This document shows positions 1 through 10,600 of a DNA stretch of 40,364 bases, one piece after another. The notes below the pieces were generated by a model that was not told where the DNA came from, did no database searches, and was given only the letters and a program-made list of their open reading frames with translations. The stretch is taken from the NCBI GenBank assembly GCA_963575745.1, contig CAUYUJ010000370.1, positions 619,382-659,745 of the forward strand. Reading direction: 5' to 3'. The translations under genes were made by a program, and so were the position numbers. This DNA comes from Prorocentrum cordatum (Eukaryota > Sar > Dinophyceae > Prorocentrales > Prorocentraceae). Numbering within the stretch: position 1 is the first letter of the stretch; each line of letters opens with the position of its first letter.

Positions 1-165
1 ACCAACACCACCACCACCATCACCATCACCACCACCACCAGCACCATCACCACCACCATCACCACCACCACCACCACCACCACCACCACTACCACCACCA
101 CCACCACCACCACCACGACAACCACGCACGCACGCACGCACGCACGTGCACCACCACCCACTACG
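1..165. repeat. CAC/ACC trinucleotide microsatellite
   Basis: Almost uninterrupted ACC/CAC triplets with a few CAT and CAG variants fill about the first 115 bases, followed by a short (ACGC)n run near 123-145. No reading frame in it looks like a protein. Confidence 0.9.
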
Positions 166-1439
166 CACGCGCGCGCGGAGCCACAGGTCCGCTACGACAC
201 GCGTCCGCGGATAGAGAAAATCAGCGCCATGGTAAGGGATAGGGAGGGAGGGGTAGGACGTCAGATATGACGCGAGCGCACCTAGCTTGCACCCCCCCCC
301 CCCCCCCCCCCCCCCATCATCATCCCCCCCCCCCCCCCCCCCCCCCCTCGCATCCGACGGAGGAGGTGGTGGAGATGGGGGGGGGGGGGGGGGGGGGAAT
401 GGGGGGGGGGGGCGGCGCGGCGGAGCAGCAGGAGGAGGTGCGGATTGCGTTTGCGCACGCGCGCTGGGAGAGGAAAGGAGGACGGGAGAAAGAGGAGGGG
501 GGAGGAAGAGGAGGGGGAGTCGGGGGCCACACCTCCCCCCCCACTTCCCCCTCATCCCTCCTCCCCCATCCCTCCCCCCCCCCCCAGTGTCCAGCGCCTC
601 CTCCTCCTTCTCCTCCTCCTCCTCCTTCTCCTTCTCCTCCTCTTCCCCCTCCTCCTCCCCCTCCTGCCCCCCGCCCGCTCAGCCCCCATCTGCTCCCGTC
701 TTTTTCTCGCCGCCCACTTTCTGACCAATCCCCCCCGCCCCCGTCGCCCTGCGCCCGCGCCTCTGCGCCGGGCGCGCCCCGTGTCCAGCGGCGGCCGCCC
801 TGGCGAGGCCGATGCGCTGCCCCCTCAACACCTCGCCAGCGCAGGCCTTCATGACCTGCAACATGCACGCGGCGCTGCCGCCCGCGCTGCCCTGGGGGCG
901 GGGGCGGGCAGCAAGGCGACAACGGGCGAGGGCACCCGACGCGGGGCCAAGGGGCCAAGGGGGGTCGGCGAAGCAACGGGAGCAGGGCGAGGAAGGGGTC
1001 GAGGGTCGAGAGGGCCACCAGGACAATTGATATCCCCTTCCTGCCCCAGCCCGCCCGAACGCACACTTTGCGAGCACTGGCCAAACGCAGCGCGACCCAT
1101 GGCCTTCGGGAACGGCCGCGACGCGCCGCCAACATTCCTGGCCAGAGCCGCCCGGGGCTTCGGGGCGGCCCATGCGCCGCCCCCGAACCCGCGGCGGCGT
1201 TGGCCAGGCACGTCGGTGGCGCGCAGCTTTCGTTCCCAATGGCCTTCGCGAGAATGCTTCTCCACTTGGAGGTGCCTCGAGAAGCCGCCGCGGCTGGGCC
1301 CCGCGCCCGGCGGTCGCCGTGCTCGGCGAGGCGGGAGATCGCCTGGCCGCCACGCCGCGGCAGCGTTGAAGTAGCCCATGCGCGCCTTTCGCGAGGGCCG
1401 ACGATGCAGAGGGGGCACGGGCGCGGTTTTGTTCGATTT
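166..1439. other. GC-rich stretch with homopolymer tracts, no supported gene
   Basis: Poly-C tracts lie at about 291-347, poly-G tracts at about 376-412 and a CTCCTC pyrimidine tract at about 590-680. Open frames exist on both strands because stop codons are rare at this GC content, but their products are Pro, Gly, Ser and Arg runs or compositionally biased peptides without recognisable domains. Part of 1060-1370 has more balanced composition and could be an exon remnant, but nothing specific supports that. Confidence 0.6.
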
Positions 1440-1870
1440 GTCTTAGATTTGGCTGCCTCCTGGAGCCGTCCCGGGGCCCTCTCTGGCGCCCTTCCTAGTG
1501 CCCTCCAAGGGCCCTCTTTCTTGGGGCCCTCGTGGGCTCCTGGGGCCCACTCGGGGCCGTCTTGACCCCCGGCGAGCTACAGGCAGGGCCTAAAAGGGCC
1601 CCAAGTCGTCTCTGGATGGTCCGGCGGGGGCGCGCGAAACGTCCAGAATTCAACAGGGGCGCCCCCGGAGATTTCCAGGATGGCTCCACGGGGGCCCCAG
1701 GTGGCGCCGTCTCGGAGCGACCTGAGGGGGCTACAAGAGGGGGCCCAGGGAGTTAGATTTGAATCGCGCGACAGAGCTCGGTCAAACCTGGATAGCACCG
1801 ACCCGGGGCGCCCCAGGGGCTCCCTCTGCAACCTTCGGGGGCCCTCTTGGGGCCCTCTCGGGGCTGGGGA
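1440..1870 (+). repeat. Degenerate decamer repeat, TTGGGGCCCTC type
   Basis: A run of imperfect 10-12-base units built around (T/C)TTGGGGCC(C/G)TC. The same family appears in this orientation at 28850-29110, 36770-37530 and 38800-38890, and in reverse complement at 5813-6500. Frames through it give Trp/Gly/Pro-rich pseudo-peptides and were not called as genes. Confidence 0.6.
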
Positions 1871-2059
1871 AAGCTCTTCCTCGTCTTCCCCCTCCTCCTC
1901 CTCCTCCCCCCCCTCCTCTTTGCCCCTCCTCGTCCTTGCCCTCCTCGGCCTCCGCCTCCTCATCCCTAAGGGGAGGTAAGAGCTCCCCCATACTCCCCCC
2001 CCACCCCCCCCCCCCCCCCCCCCCCCGCGCACCGACCCCCCTCGTTTCGCCCGCCTGGT
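1871..2059. repeat. CCT-rich pyrimidine tract and poly-C run
   Basis: CCTCCTC and TCCTCG triplets occupy about 1875-1965 and a nearly pure C run occupies about 1997-2026. The stretch is low complexity only. Confidence 0.75.
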
Positions 2060-2413
2060 CGGCCAAAGCGTTGCGCTCAGCCGCAGCGGCCGCGCCCGCG
2101 CCCCCGCGGCCCCGGCCCCGGCCGCGGCCCCCTCCATGCCCGCGGCCGCGGGCTCGCGGCTTCGCCGCGGCCCGCGCGGGGGCGCGCTGCGCGGCCAGGC
2201 GGGCCAGCGCGCCCATGACGCGGGGCTCGACGCACAATGGCGGGGCGGAGCGCCAGCCAACCAGCCACGCGAAGAGGGTGCCAGGGGGTGGGCCACAAGA
2301 CAACGACGACGGCGAGTCACGCAGCCTCCGAGCCCCATGAGAATGACGGAAGGATGGTTTTCCGAGCTCCCGTCGAACCCGCAGCGAGCTCTCAGAGTCT
2401 GACCTGCAAGAGC
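2060..2413. other. GC-rich intergenic DNA, nothing recognised
   Basis: Very GC-rich sequence with (CCGCGG)-like runs near 2085-2165. No coding, RNA or repeat feature can be supported. Confidence 0.5.
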
Positions 2414-2710
2414 CTAGTCCAGAGCGAGGTTGACGACAGAGGCCGAGGGGCCCTTAAACCCCTTCAGCTTGGGAAGCCATGCGCCGCAATCGCGAGCGAT
2501 CCACTTGTTCCTGGGCGCCTTTGGTTTCGGGCCCGGCGTCTCGAAGAGAGGGGCGGGGCCAATGGCGGCGGCGGCCCGTTTCTTCGTCTGCTTCGGCGAC
2601 GCGCCCAAGAAGAACGCCGACGATTGTTCCGAAAAGAGGTCCGCCAGGACCGCGCCAGGCCTGCGATTCGGCGCGGACCCGAGAGCGGTTCCATCAATCC
2701 AGAGATCCAT
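2414..2710 (-). CDS. Small hypothetical protein or C-terminal exon
   Basis: From the ATG at 2710 this encodes 98 residues, and the open frame continues upstream to about 2857. The composition is balanced compared with surrounding frames. The C-terminal half is basic and aromatic (for example NKWIARDCGAWLPKLKGFKG) and reads like a real protein end. I recognise no family. It may be the last exon of a gene whose upstream exons were not identified, or a relic. It lies alone between repeat-rich regions, and no promoter or polyadenylation signal was seen. Confidence 0.3.
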   Translation of the reverse strand: MDLWIDGTALGSAPNRRPGAVLADLFSEQSSAFFLGASPKQTKKRAAAAIGPAPLFETPGPKPKAPRNKWIARDCGAWLPKLKGFKGPSASVVNLALD

Positions 2711-3447
2711 TGCGCTCGACCGCCGACGGCGATGCAAGACCCAGGGCAGGGGCGCGAGACAAGGACGCGAAACCCTCGGGTGGACGCATCGCAAACCTAC
2801 ACCAGCGTAAAGCCAACAACCCGAAGGACCACGGCAACTCGCGGGCTCCAGAAACAAGGATGCAAGGAAGATCTGATTAGTTCATGTTTTAATAGCACAA
2901 GGGGCTGTCCCTGCAACCCTGCTGGCCAAAATGTCTGCGGCGCTGCGGCATTGCCGCATTGCGGGGGGAGAGAGGGGGAGGCAGACCCCAGGAAAAGGAA
3001 AACAAACGTTGAGGGATGAAGAGGAAGGGCTGGAGGGAGGGAACGGAAAATGAAGGACCATGAGGGGCAGCAGCAGGGGTCGCGAAGACAGCTCAAGACG
3101 GCCCCTGCAGGGACTAATCGTGCAAATCTCAGCCCGCTGGTTTCGCAACTATATCCGCCAGCGTGCCTCCGAGGCATGCTGAGGCGCGATGGGGTCCCAA
3201 GTGCTGTCTGGCATGGGGTTGGCGCCACGTCCCATAAGAATTGAACGCAACATAAGCGCTGCATGATGTATTACACATTTGAATTAAACAAGCTGTTCTT
3301 CTGTTTGGATTTTTACTACCCTGTGACGTACCGAGCCCATTTGCATCGAGGGAAACGAAAAATGCGTCCAAACTTGCAGGGGCAAGCATCGTTGCATGTT
3401 ACCGCCCCCCAGGACAGCGGGCTGCAGCAAGAGACGGAGGAAGAGGA

Positions 3448-3449
<2 letters not shown>
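2711..3449. other. Intergenic sequence, nothing recognised
   Basis: Mixed-composition DNA that becomes less GC-rich after 3230. No coding frame with a convincing protein and no repeat family was seen. Confidence 0.45.
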
Positions 3450-3519
<70 letters not shown>

Positions 3520-3557
3520 CGAGAGAGAGCAAGAGAGAGAAAGAGAGAGAGAGAGAG
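3450..3557 (+). repeat. (GA)n microsatellite
   Basis: About 50 GA dinucleotides with occasional AAAG or GC interruptions. The ORFs across it encode Arg-Glu or Ser-Leu runs and are artefacts. The same microsatellite type bounds the retroelement at 7133-7314 and 23324-23435. Confidence 0.95.
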
Positions 3558-4540
3558 GTATAGGAAGAGAAGGGAGAGAAGAGGAACATATAGAACAATA
3601 AACAAAACAACGGCACACCACACACGATACACAATAACACACAACGAATATAAACATAATACCTGGCACACTTGACGCTTTGGCGCACGTGGCGAACGGG
3701 GCGCCGCGGCACCTCAATGGCCACCTTGTCGACCCATCGCGATTATATGTAATATATGTTCAGCGCGCAATGACAACGTAGTAGTATTCAAAAACCAAAG
3801 TATGCGATTTGCCAGACGACCACAGGAAACGCCAAAAAGCAATACACCTCCCAGAAATGAGCATCGATTTCGGGAGGGCGTGTAAAATAATCTGTTTTCC
3901 ACTCGCTATAGACAAACATATACGAGTTACTACAGACGGGTCAACAAAACGAGTGCGTGCGAGCGCGGACAACTCTAGCCGGGAATCGCGTGCGCGATGT
4001 TCGCCGCGCCTCAACTTCAACTCTTTGATTCTACCCAAGTCATTTGATTATGCACACGCGCCTAATCAAATCAATAACGATTTGACAGCAAAACGAAAAC
4101 ACGCAAATCTGATGAAATGTGTGGCGATATTGGGAACCAGAACACAATCACACGGAAACCTTAAACACACACACCAAAAGAGACACGCAAACAACCTTAG
4201 CATCGGAAAACAAGAAACAACAACGTAACGTGGTGGTGTTGTTTCAGTTGTGTAACGTAACGTGATGTTGGTAACAACGAATGGGTTTCTGATGCGTAAC
4301 GCGGTGTTGTTTCAGTTGTGTAGCCAAACTGTAATGTATGAGGGTTACTCGCGGTAAACGACGACATGAAGGCGCCCGAGACTGGCGCGCGCCCCTTAAC
4401 GTCGGGCCTGCTTGTTATGCCTGGCTTTAAGTATATATTTATATTTATATATATACATATATATATGTAACTTGGTCCTTGGGTTTGGGTTTTGTTCGAT
4501 TCTATGTTGTTTTCTCGCTGAACGGCATGCGCCTTCTTTG
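3558..4540. other. AT-rich island with short direct repeats
   Basis: GC content falls sharply compared with both flanks. A 19-base identical direct repeat, GTGTTGTTTCAGTTGTGTA, occurs at 4236-4254 and 4304-4322, with GTAACG repeats around it. An AT-alternating run lies at about 4431-4468. The 139-codon plus-strand frame at 3809-4228 resembles no family I know. This may be older or differently derived DNA. Confidence 0.5.
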
Positions 4541-4574
4541 CAAGCGATGGAGCCGATCAATCTATTGTGGATCC

Positions 4575-5075
4575 GCGTAGCGCGTCACTGTGCTGGGCCC
4601 CCCCCAGCAGGCCTCGAAAGTGGCGACCGTTTCGCAGATCGCAGCCCCCCAGGGATGGCGAGGTCTCATTTGGGTCTGCGCGTGGCGTCACTGTGCTGGG
4701 CCCCCCAGTAGGCCTCGGAAGTGGCGACCGTCTCGCAGATCGCAGCCCCCCAGGGATGGCGAGGTCTAATTTGGGCCCGCGTAGCGCGTCACTGTGCTGG
4801 GCCCCCCAGCAGGCCTCGAAAGTGGCGACAGCTTCACAGATCGCAGCCCCCCAGGGACGGCGAGGTTTAATTTGGGTCCGCGCGCGGCGCCACTGCGCTG
4901 GGCCCCCCCCCCCCCCCCAGCAGGCCTCGAAACTAGCCAAAATTTCAAAGATCGCAGCCCCCCGAGGACGGCGAGGTTGAATTTGATTCCGCGCGTGGCG
5001 TCGCTGTGCTGGGCCCCCCAGCAGGCCTCGAAAGTAGCGACAGTCTCGCAGATCGCAGCCCCCCGCAGGCAAGAC
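4575..5075 (+). repeat. ~101-bp tandem repeat array, five units
   Basis: Five head-to-tail units. The anchor CACTGTGCTGGGCC starts near 4586, 4689, 4790, 4891 and 5002, giving periods of 103, 101, 101 and 111. Each unit carries a poly-C block, CAGGCCTCGAAAGT and CAGATCGCAGCCCCC. The longest unit owes its size to an expanded C run at about 4904-4918. The frames across the array are repeat artefacts. Confidence 0.9.
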
Positions 5076-5404
5076 AGGAGGAGTTAGGCAGGAGGCAGGA
5101 GGGGGGCGGAAGGAGACGCGCGAGCAGTGTTCTATTCAAAACGAATACCCCACCAAGGAGCGTTGGGAATAAAGCAGGAAGCAGGACGCAGGAGGAGGGA
5201 GGGGGGCGGGGGGAAGGAAGGTGGAGACCACAGCCCCTTATTCAAAACGAATACCCATGTTTGTTCTGATCTTGGTCAAAACAAACCCCTTTACACACAT
5301 GAACCATATCTTAATGGTTTAAGAATTTCCAACTACAACAGTTATAATTTTGCTGTTTGAGAGAAACATATAACCGTCGTATTCATATATATATATATAT
5401 ATAA
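5076..5404 (+). repeat. Short duplication and AT microsatellite
   Basis: An 18-base string, TATTCAAAACGAATACCC, recurs at 5133-5150 and 5239-5256 (period 106). Each copy is preceded by a GCAGGAGG-rich purine tract, so this is an old tandem duplication. An (AT)n run follows at about 5385-5404. Confidence 0.7.
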
Positions 5405-5812
5405 ACAAGATCTTAAGGCTCGCTGCGCTTCGCCTTCTAATCTTGACCCTTGCACCCACGATGTTTCCGGGCGCGGGCGAGAACACAATTGTTCAATGAG
5501 GTGTGTGGGGATTGTGCGAGCGGAGGCGAGGCGAGGCGAGTGCGCGGTAGCGCCCGGGGCGGGGCTCAGGGCGCAGAGTTGGTGGGCGCTGGAGTGGAGG
5601 CGAAGGTGGAAAGTCGGATGCCGGACGCTAGAGGTCGGAGTGCTGAGCTGATGGAGGCCGGAAGTCTATAGGTGGAAGTCCCACCAGCCCTTTAGGGCTA
5701 CGGTGGTATAGCGAGTTTGGTCTTCTCTCTTCCCCTTCCTTCCCCTGCTCGGGGGAGGGGTAACCTTCCCCTGGACCTGGAGGGGGGGGGGGGGATGGAG
5801 GCGTTAGAGCGT
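5405..5812. other. Intergenic sequence, nothing recognised
   Basis: Contains (GAGGCGAGGC)-like purine repeats near 5520 and a G run near 5782. No feature is supported. Confidence 0.4.
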
Positions 5813-6500
5813 CCAAGATGGCTCAAGATGGCTCCAAGAGGCGCTCCAAGTCGCAAGATGGCCTCCAAGATGGCCCAAGATACCTCAAGATGGGTCAAGA
5901 TAGCCTCCGACACACCTCCAAGAGTCCTCAAGACGGATCCACGTGCCCTTCGAGCCCTCCACGGCGCCCTCCAAGAAGCCAAAACCCTTCAAAAGCCTAA
6001 GGAAAGTCAATGTGTTTGGCATTCTCGTCTTTTCGCTTCCGATGGGCCCCTGAGGCATCAAGATGGCCCCAAGATGGCCCAAGAGAGCCCCAAGAGGGGC
6101 CCAAGAAGGCCCAAGACGGCCCCAAGATCGCCCAAGAGGCTTCCAAAGAGCGCTCCAACACGTCCCCAAGACGCCGTTTGAGAGCCTCCGAGGGGGGGAC
6201 CTGAACTGAGGACCCCCGCTCTTTTTGAACAATGGGGCCCAAGACGGGCCCGAGAGGCCCCCCAGCCTCTCCTGAAGATTCTCCACCCCGCCCTTTTTGG
6301 CCCAAGATGGCTCCAAGAGAGCCCTAGATAGCCCAAGATGGCCTCCAAAATGGCCCAAGATAGCCAAGCATGGCTCAAGATAGAGCCTCCGACAGATCTC
6401 CAAGAGGCCTCAAGACAGCCTGAATATGGCCCAACATAGCCGAGCATGGCTCAGAATAGCTTCCGACAGCCTCTAGCCGAGCATGGCTCAGGATAGCCTC
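5813..6500 (-). repeat. Degenerate decamer repeat, CAAGATGGCC type
   Basis: About 60 imperfect 10-12-base units of CAAGATGGC(C/T)(C) follow one another, interrupted near 5985-6045. It is the reverse complement of the TTGGGGCC family seen at 1440, 28850, 36770 and 38800. Translated frames give SWAILG- or QDGP-like pseudo-repeats and were rejected as genes. Confidence 0.75.
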
Positions 6501-7132
6501 CAAGAGGCCTCGGGAAAGCTGGCAATCAATTCTGGACGGGCCGGTGGGGATACGCGAAGCGTCAAGAATTGAGAGGAAAGTCGGCGGCCGCATGCTGGAG
6601 GACGGGATGCTGACCTGGTAGAGGCTGGGAGTCCCGCGAGCGAACCGGCAACGCGATATTGAATGAGAGATGTGGCCGGCGCCTCGGCGAGAGCACGGGC
6701 CCCAGTGAAAGCTGTCTTCTGTTTCCGCCGTTTGCCCTCCCCTCCTCCTGCTCCTCCGCGCCCTCCTTCCGTCTTCCTGGGGCCCCTCCTGTTTCTCGAA
6801 ATCCTCGCCGTTCCTCCCTCTTCCCCTTTTTTCTCCTCCGTCCCGCCTCCTGCTCCTTTTCCTTCTCTGCCACGCGGGCCCTTTCGGCGCGCGGGCCAGC
6901 CGAGCCAAGGACGACGGCGACGATGACAACGACGACGGCGGCGACGACGACTCCCTGAAAAACTTGACCTCCGAACCTGTCCACGATGCGTTCTGACCAT
7001 CAGTTTCACGAGAACCCGGCCGCGGCGACGGGGGATAGTCCCAGAGTCTTAGAAAAACAGCAAACCGTTTTTGTTATTACAAAACAGAAGAACTCAGAAG
7101 GCGCGCGGGCGGGTGGAGGGGTGCGACAGAGA
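6501..7132. other. Intergenic sequence with a pyrimidine-rich segment
   Basis: A CTCC-rich segment lies at about 6720-6870 and a GACGAC run at about 6908-6950. Nothing else could be supported. Confidence 0.4.
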
Positions 7133-7680
<548 letters not shown>

Positions 7681-10600
7681 TTAGCGCGGGGCACCAGGTG
7701 GAGCGCCGCGGAACGATGACAACATAGCTTGGATGTTGAGTGACGGCACGACACCATCGGGCGAGGTCGTGAGCAGCTCGGCGAAGGCTCGCCCAGCGCT
7801 GTGGAGGCGCTGGAGTAGAGGACCTTGACGAGCTTGGGCAGCGGCGAGGTCCGCGGCGAGAGCTAAGCACCTCTGCTGAAGGGCAGCCATAGCCTGTGAC
7901 AGCTCGGTTTCACGGTCGGTGAGAGGTGGCTGCTCAGTGACATCCGCCGAGGATCTCGAGACAGAGGCGAGGTCCTCGGTACGCCTGTCCAGGTGGGCTA
8001 GCGGCGTGCGGGACCCTGAACGCTGACGTCCGTCACCCTTAAAAGGTGACTGGAGGGGCCGGCGCGACCCCAGGGCTGGAGCCGCTAGGGCCGCGCCCCG
8101 AGAGGTCAGGGGAGCCGCTTCCTCTCGCTCAGCAACGGAGGAAGCGTGGGTGGGGCACGAGGGCCTGTCTGGTTTAGTACCCTGCGGGGGGGCTGAAGCC
8201 GCCCCCGCGGGTCGCTGACGATGGGGAGGCGGAGTGGTATGCGCGGTGGGACCAGTCGTGATGCCGTGCAAGGCCGCTGAGGTCGGTCGCGTAGAGGGTT
8301 GGTGACTCGGTGGGGCGGCATGGTCGGCAGCGTGTGGTGTCGGCGGTGCGTCCTCAATGCCACCCAATCCTCGGGGGGCACTCGGGTCGTGGTCGGCGTC
8401 TTGGCGGTGACCGATATCGTCGTATGTGGGCGTTAACGCTCTTGGGGACGGCGTCGCAGTAGGGTTTGCGAGGTTTCCCGACGGGGCGGGGTTTTCGTTG
8501 GCTGGTCCGTCGTCCAAAGCGTCCGATCCCCCACCGAGGCTGAAAAGGTCATCGTCCTGCTCATCAGCGTCTTGAAAAGGAACGGCGTTGTCATGTGGGT
8601 GGGCTGACGCACTCAATGGCGGAGTCGGGGGCGCCGTGCGGGTGCCCGCCGGGGCAGGGTTGGCGCTGGCTGACTCGTCGCCCAGGAAGTCCAAACCTCC
8701 ACCAAAGCCGAACGGGTCGTCCTCCTGTTCGTCGAATAACACCCGTTGGGCCTCGGCCCAGAGCTCGTCGGGGTTTTGTGGGATGTCTGGTCCAGCCGCG
8801 GGTGGAGCCTGGTCAGACAGCAGGGGATTTGGTTCCATTTTGTTTAGTTCTGCAGCAGTGAACCCAGCCCTGCGGTGTGGGAGAGGAAGTGTACGATGTC
8901 TCCGCTCGTAGATGGCAACGGCGACTCCATGGAGCACGGTCGCTTGGCGGTGTCGTGCTTTGGCAGCTTCAACGATGTCGTCTGGAAGGTTATGAGTACG
9001 TGCCGCCGCTGTGGCGAGGGCGTCAGCCTGACGATTGAACTCCTCCGCGATGGGCCCGATGAGCCCGAGGTCGATGCCCGTGTCGCCCTGGTGGCTAGCG
9101 ACTTTCTCTACGCGGAACATGTTTGGCTTGGCCATGACACATCGGTGGACCTTTTCCCAGAACTCCACGTGCGTGCCCTGCGGAGGTGAGTGTCCGTCGA
9201 TGATCCTTTGGAAGCCGTCGACCACCGCCTGGTTGTCCACGAAGACGTGTACGGGCCGTTCAGCACATGCCGTGAGGTGGACAATGGCGAGGGTCTCCGC
9301 AAGCTGTGCGTTCTGCGTGATGCCGTGAACGCGCGCACTGTAGTTCATGCGGTGGTCGATGCCGTAGTAGACGCCGTAGCCCGCTCTTGCAAGCAAAGGG
9401 ATGGCTTGGTTGGTGCATGCACCGTCCGTGGCAGCGTAGACCCATGTCCAACCAGTGTCGTGGTCAAGGTAAGTGGTGTAGGAGTCCTGGGCTGAAGCCG
9501 CAGGATCTCCCTCAGGCGGGGGCCGCGGTATGGGTTGAGGTAGCGGGTCCCTCGCGAGGTCGGCTTGCAGATCGAGGAGGGCTGGGTCCTCATCGAAGAG
9601 CCCGCAATGTCTTGTGTGCGGAGGAAGACGGGCCCACTGCTCGTCACTGATGAGGGTGGTGAGAGGGACTCTTTCACGGGCCCAGCACTTGCAGTCACGC
9701 ACAGTGTGCTCCTGAGTTTCCTCTTCCTCATCACAGTAACGGCAAATAGGGCTGGGATCAGCGGACGTATTTGATCGAGAACGTCGCTGTTGGGTGTGGT
9801 CCCCGCCCGACAGGTAGTTTAAGAGGAGCGCCAGCTGCCATGCGTTGCATTTGGCAGCTCCTTTGGTGCGGGCGAGCCACGTGCTGGCGAAAAGGTCGAG
9901 GCCCTGTCTGACCGAAGCTAGGTGTCCAAGGTCATGACGCCGTGGCTTGATTTTTCTCAGAAAGGCTCTGCGTTGCGAGGCGCGCAGCATGTGAAGGAAG
10001 GCGTTTTGGGGAAGGTTCAGCCAACTGATCTGACAGCCCCAGTCGTCGTACATGGTGCCAAATGTGGGCCAAGTCCAACGGAGCTGCTGAAGCGTCTGAA
10101 CAAGTCGTCCAACAGGTCCTCCGCCAAAAAGGGTCTGGACATGGTGTTGGAGATCCCTGACGAGGCCGCAGAGAGTGGCGTCGCGGTTGACCTGTCGCCG
10201 CAGGCACAGGAAGACTTCACGCTGCATAATGGCGTCAATCTCCAGGGCGTGCCCTGGGACGCACACGGCCATGAGAGTCCAAAACTCGACCCACCTGTTT
10301 CCCTTGGGGCGGATAGCCGCCTTAAGGGCATGGTTGTAGGCAGTTTTGACGGGGCCTGATGGGGCTTGGATGTCAGTGCCCGTGGTACAGACGCTGGCAG
10401 CAAGGGAGCGGGCGTGCCGCGCCTTAATACGCATCGGAGATGGGAGCTTGCCAATACGCGGCAGGCGACTAGTCGCCCTGCGAACACGGGCGTCAGCGGT
10501 GGCCGTGAGGTTGAGCGCGGCTGGAGCCGGCGCTGCCTCGGCGTTGATGTAACTTCCGACGAGCTTGAAGGAGTCGACCACGCGTAAGGGCCGTTCCGCC

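Noticed and set aside
3263-3724. Long ORFs of Arg-Glu or Ser-Leu repeats
   Set aside because: They translate (GA)n or (CT)n microsatellite DNA. The same applies to frames at 7006-7520 and 23207-24154.
6285-6306. Possible spliced-leader relic (CCCTTTTTGGCCCAAG)
   Set aside because: It lies within the CAAGATGGCC decamer repeat, where such strings arise by chance, and no gene starts nearby.
5717-6447. Repetitive proteins such as SWAILG-rich or QDGP-rich frames
   Set aside because: They are products of the decamer repeat. Equivalent frames occur at 1532-1979 and 36903-37542.
10346-10371. Possible fifteenth hairpin copy (GGCCTGATGGGGC, peptide APSGP)
   Set aside because: The string resembles the core, but the loop-flanking pairs and arms do not form a stem. 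At best it is a decayed copy.
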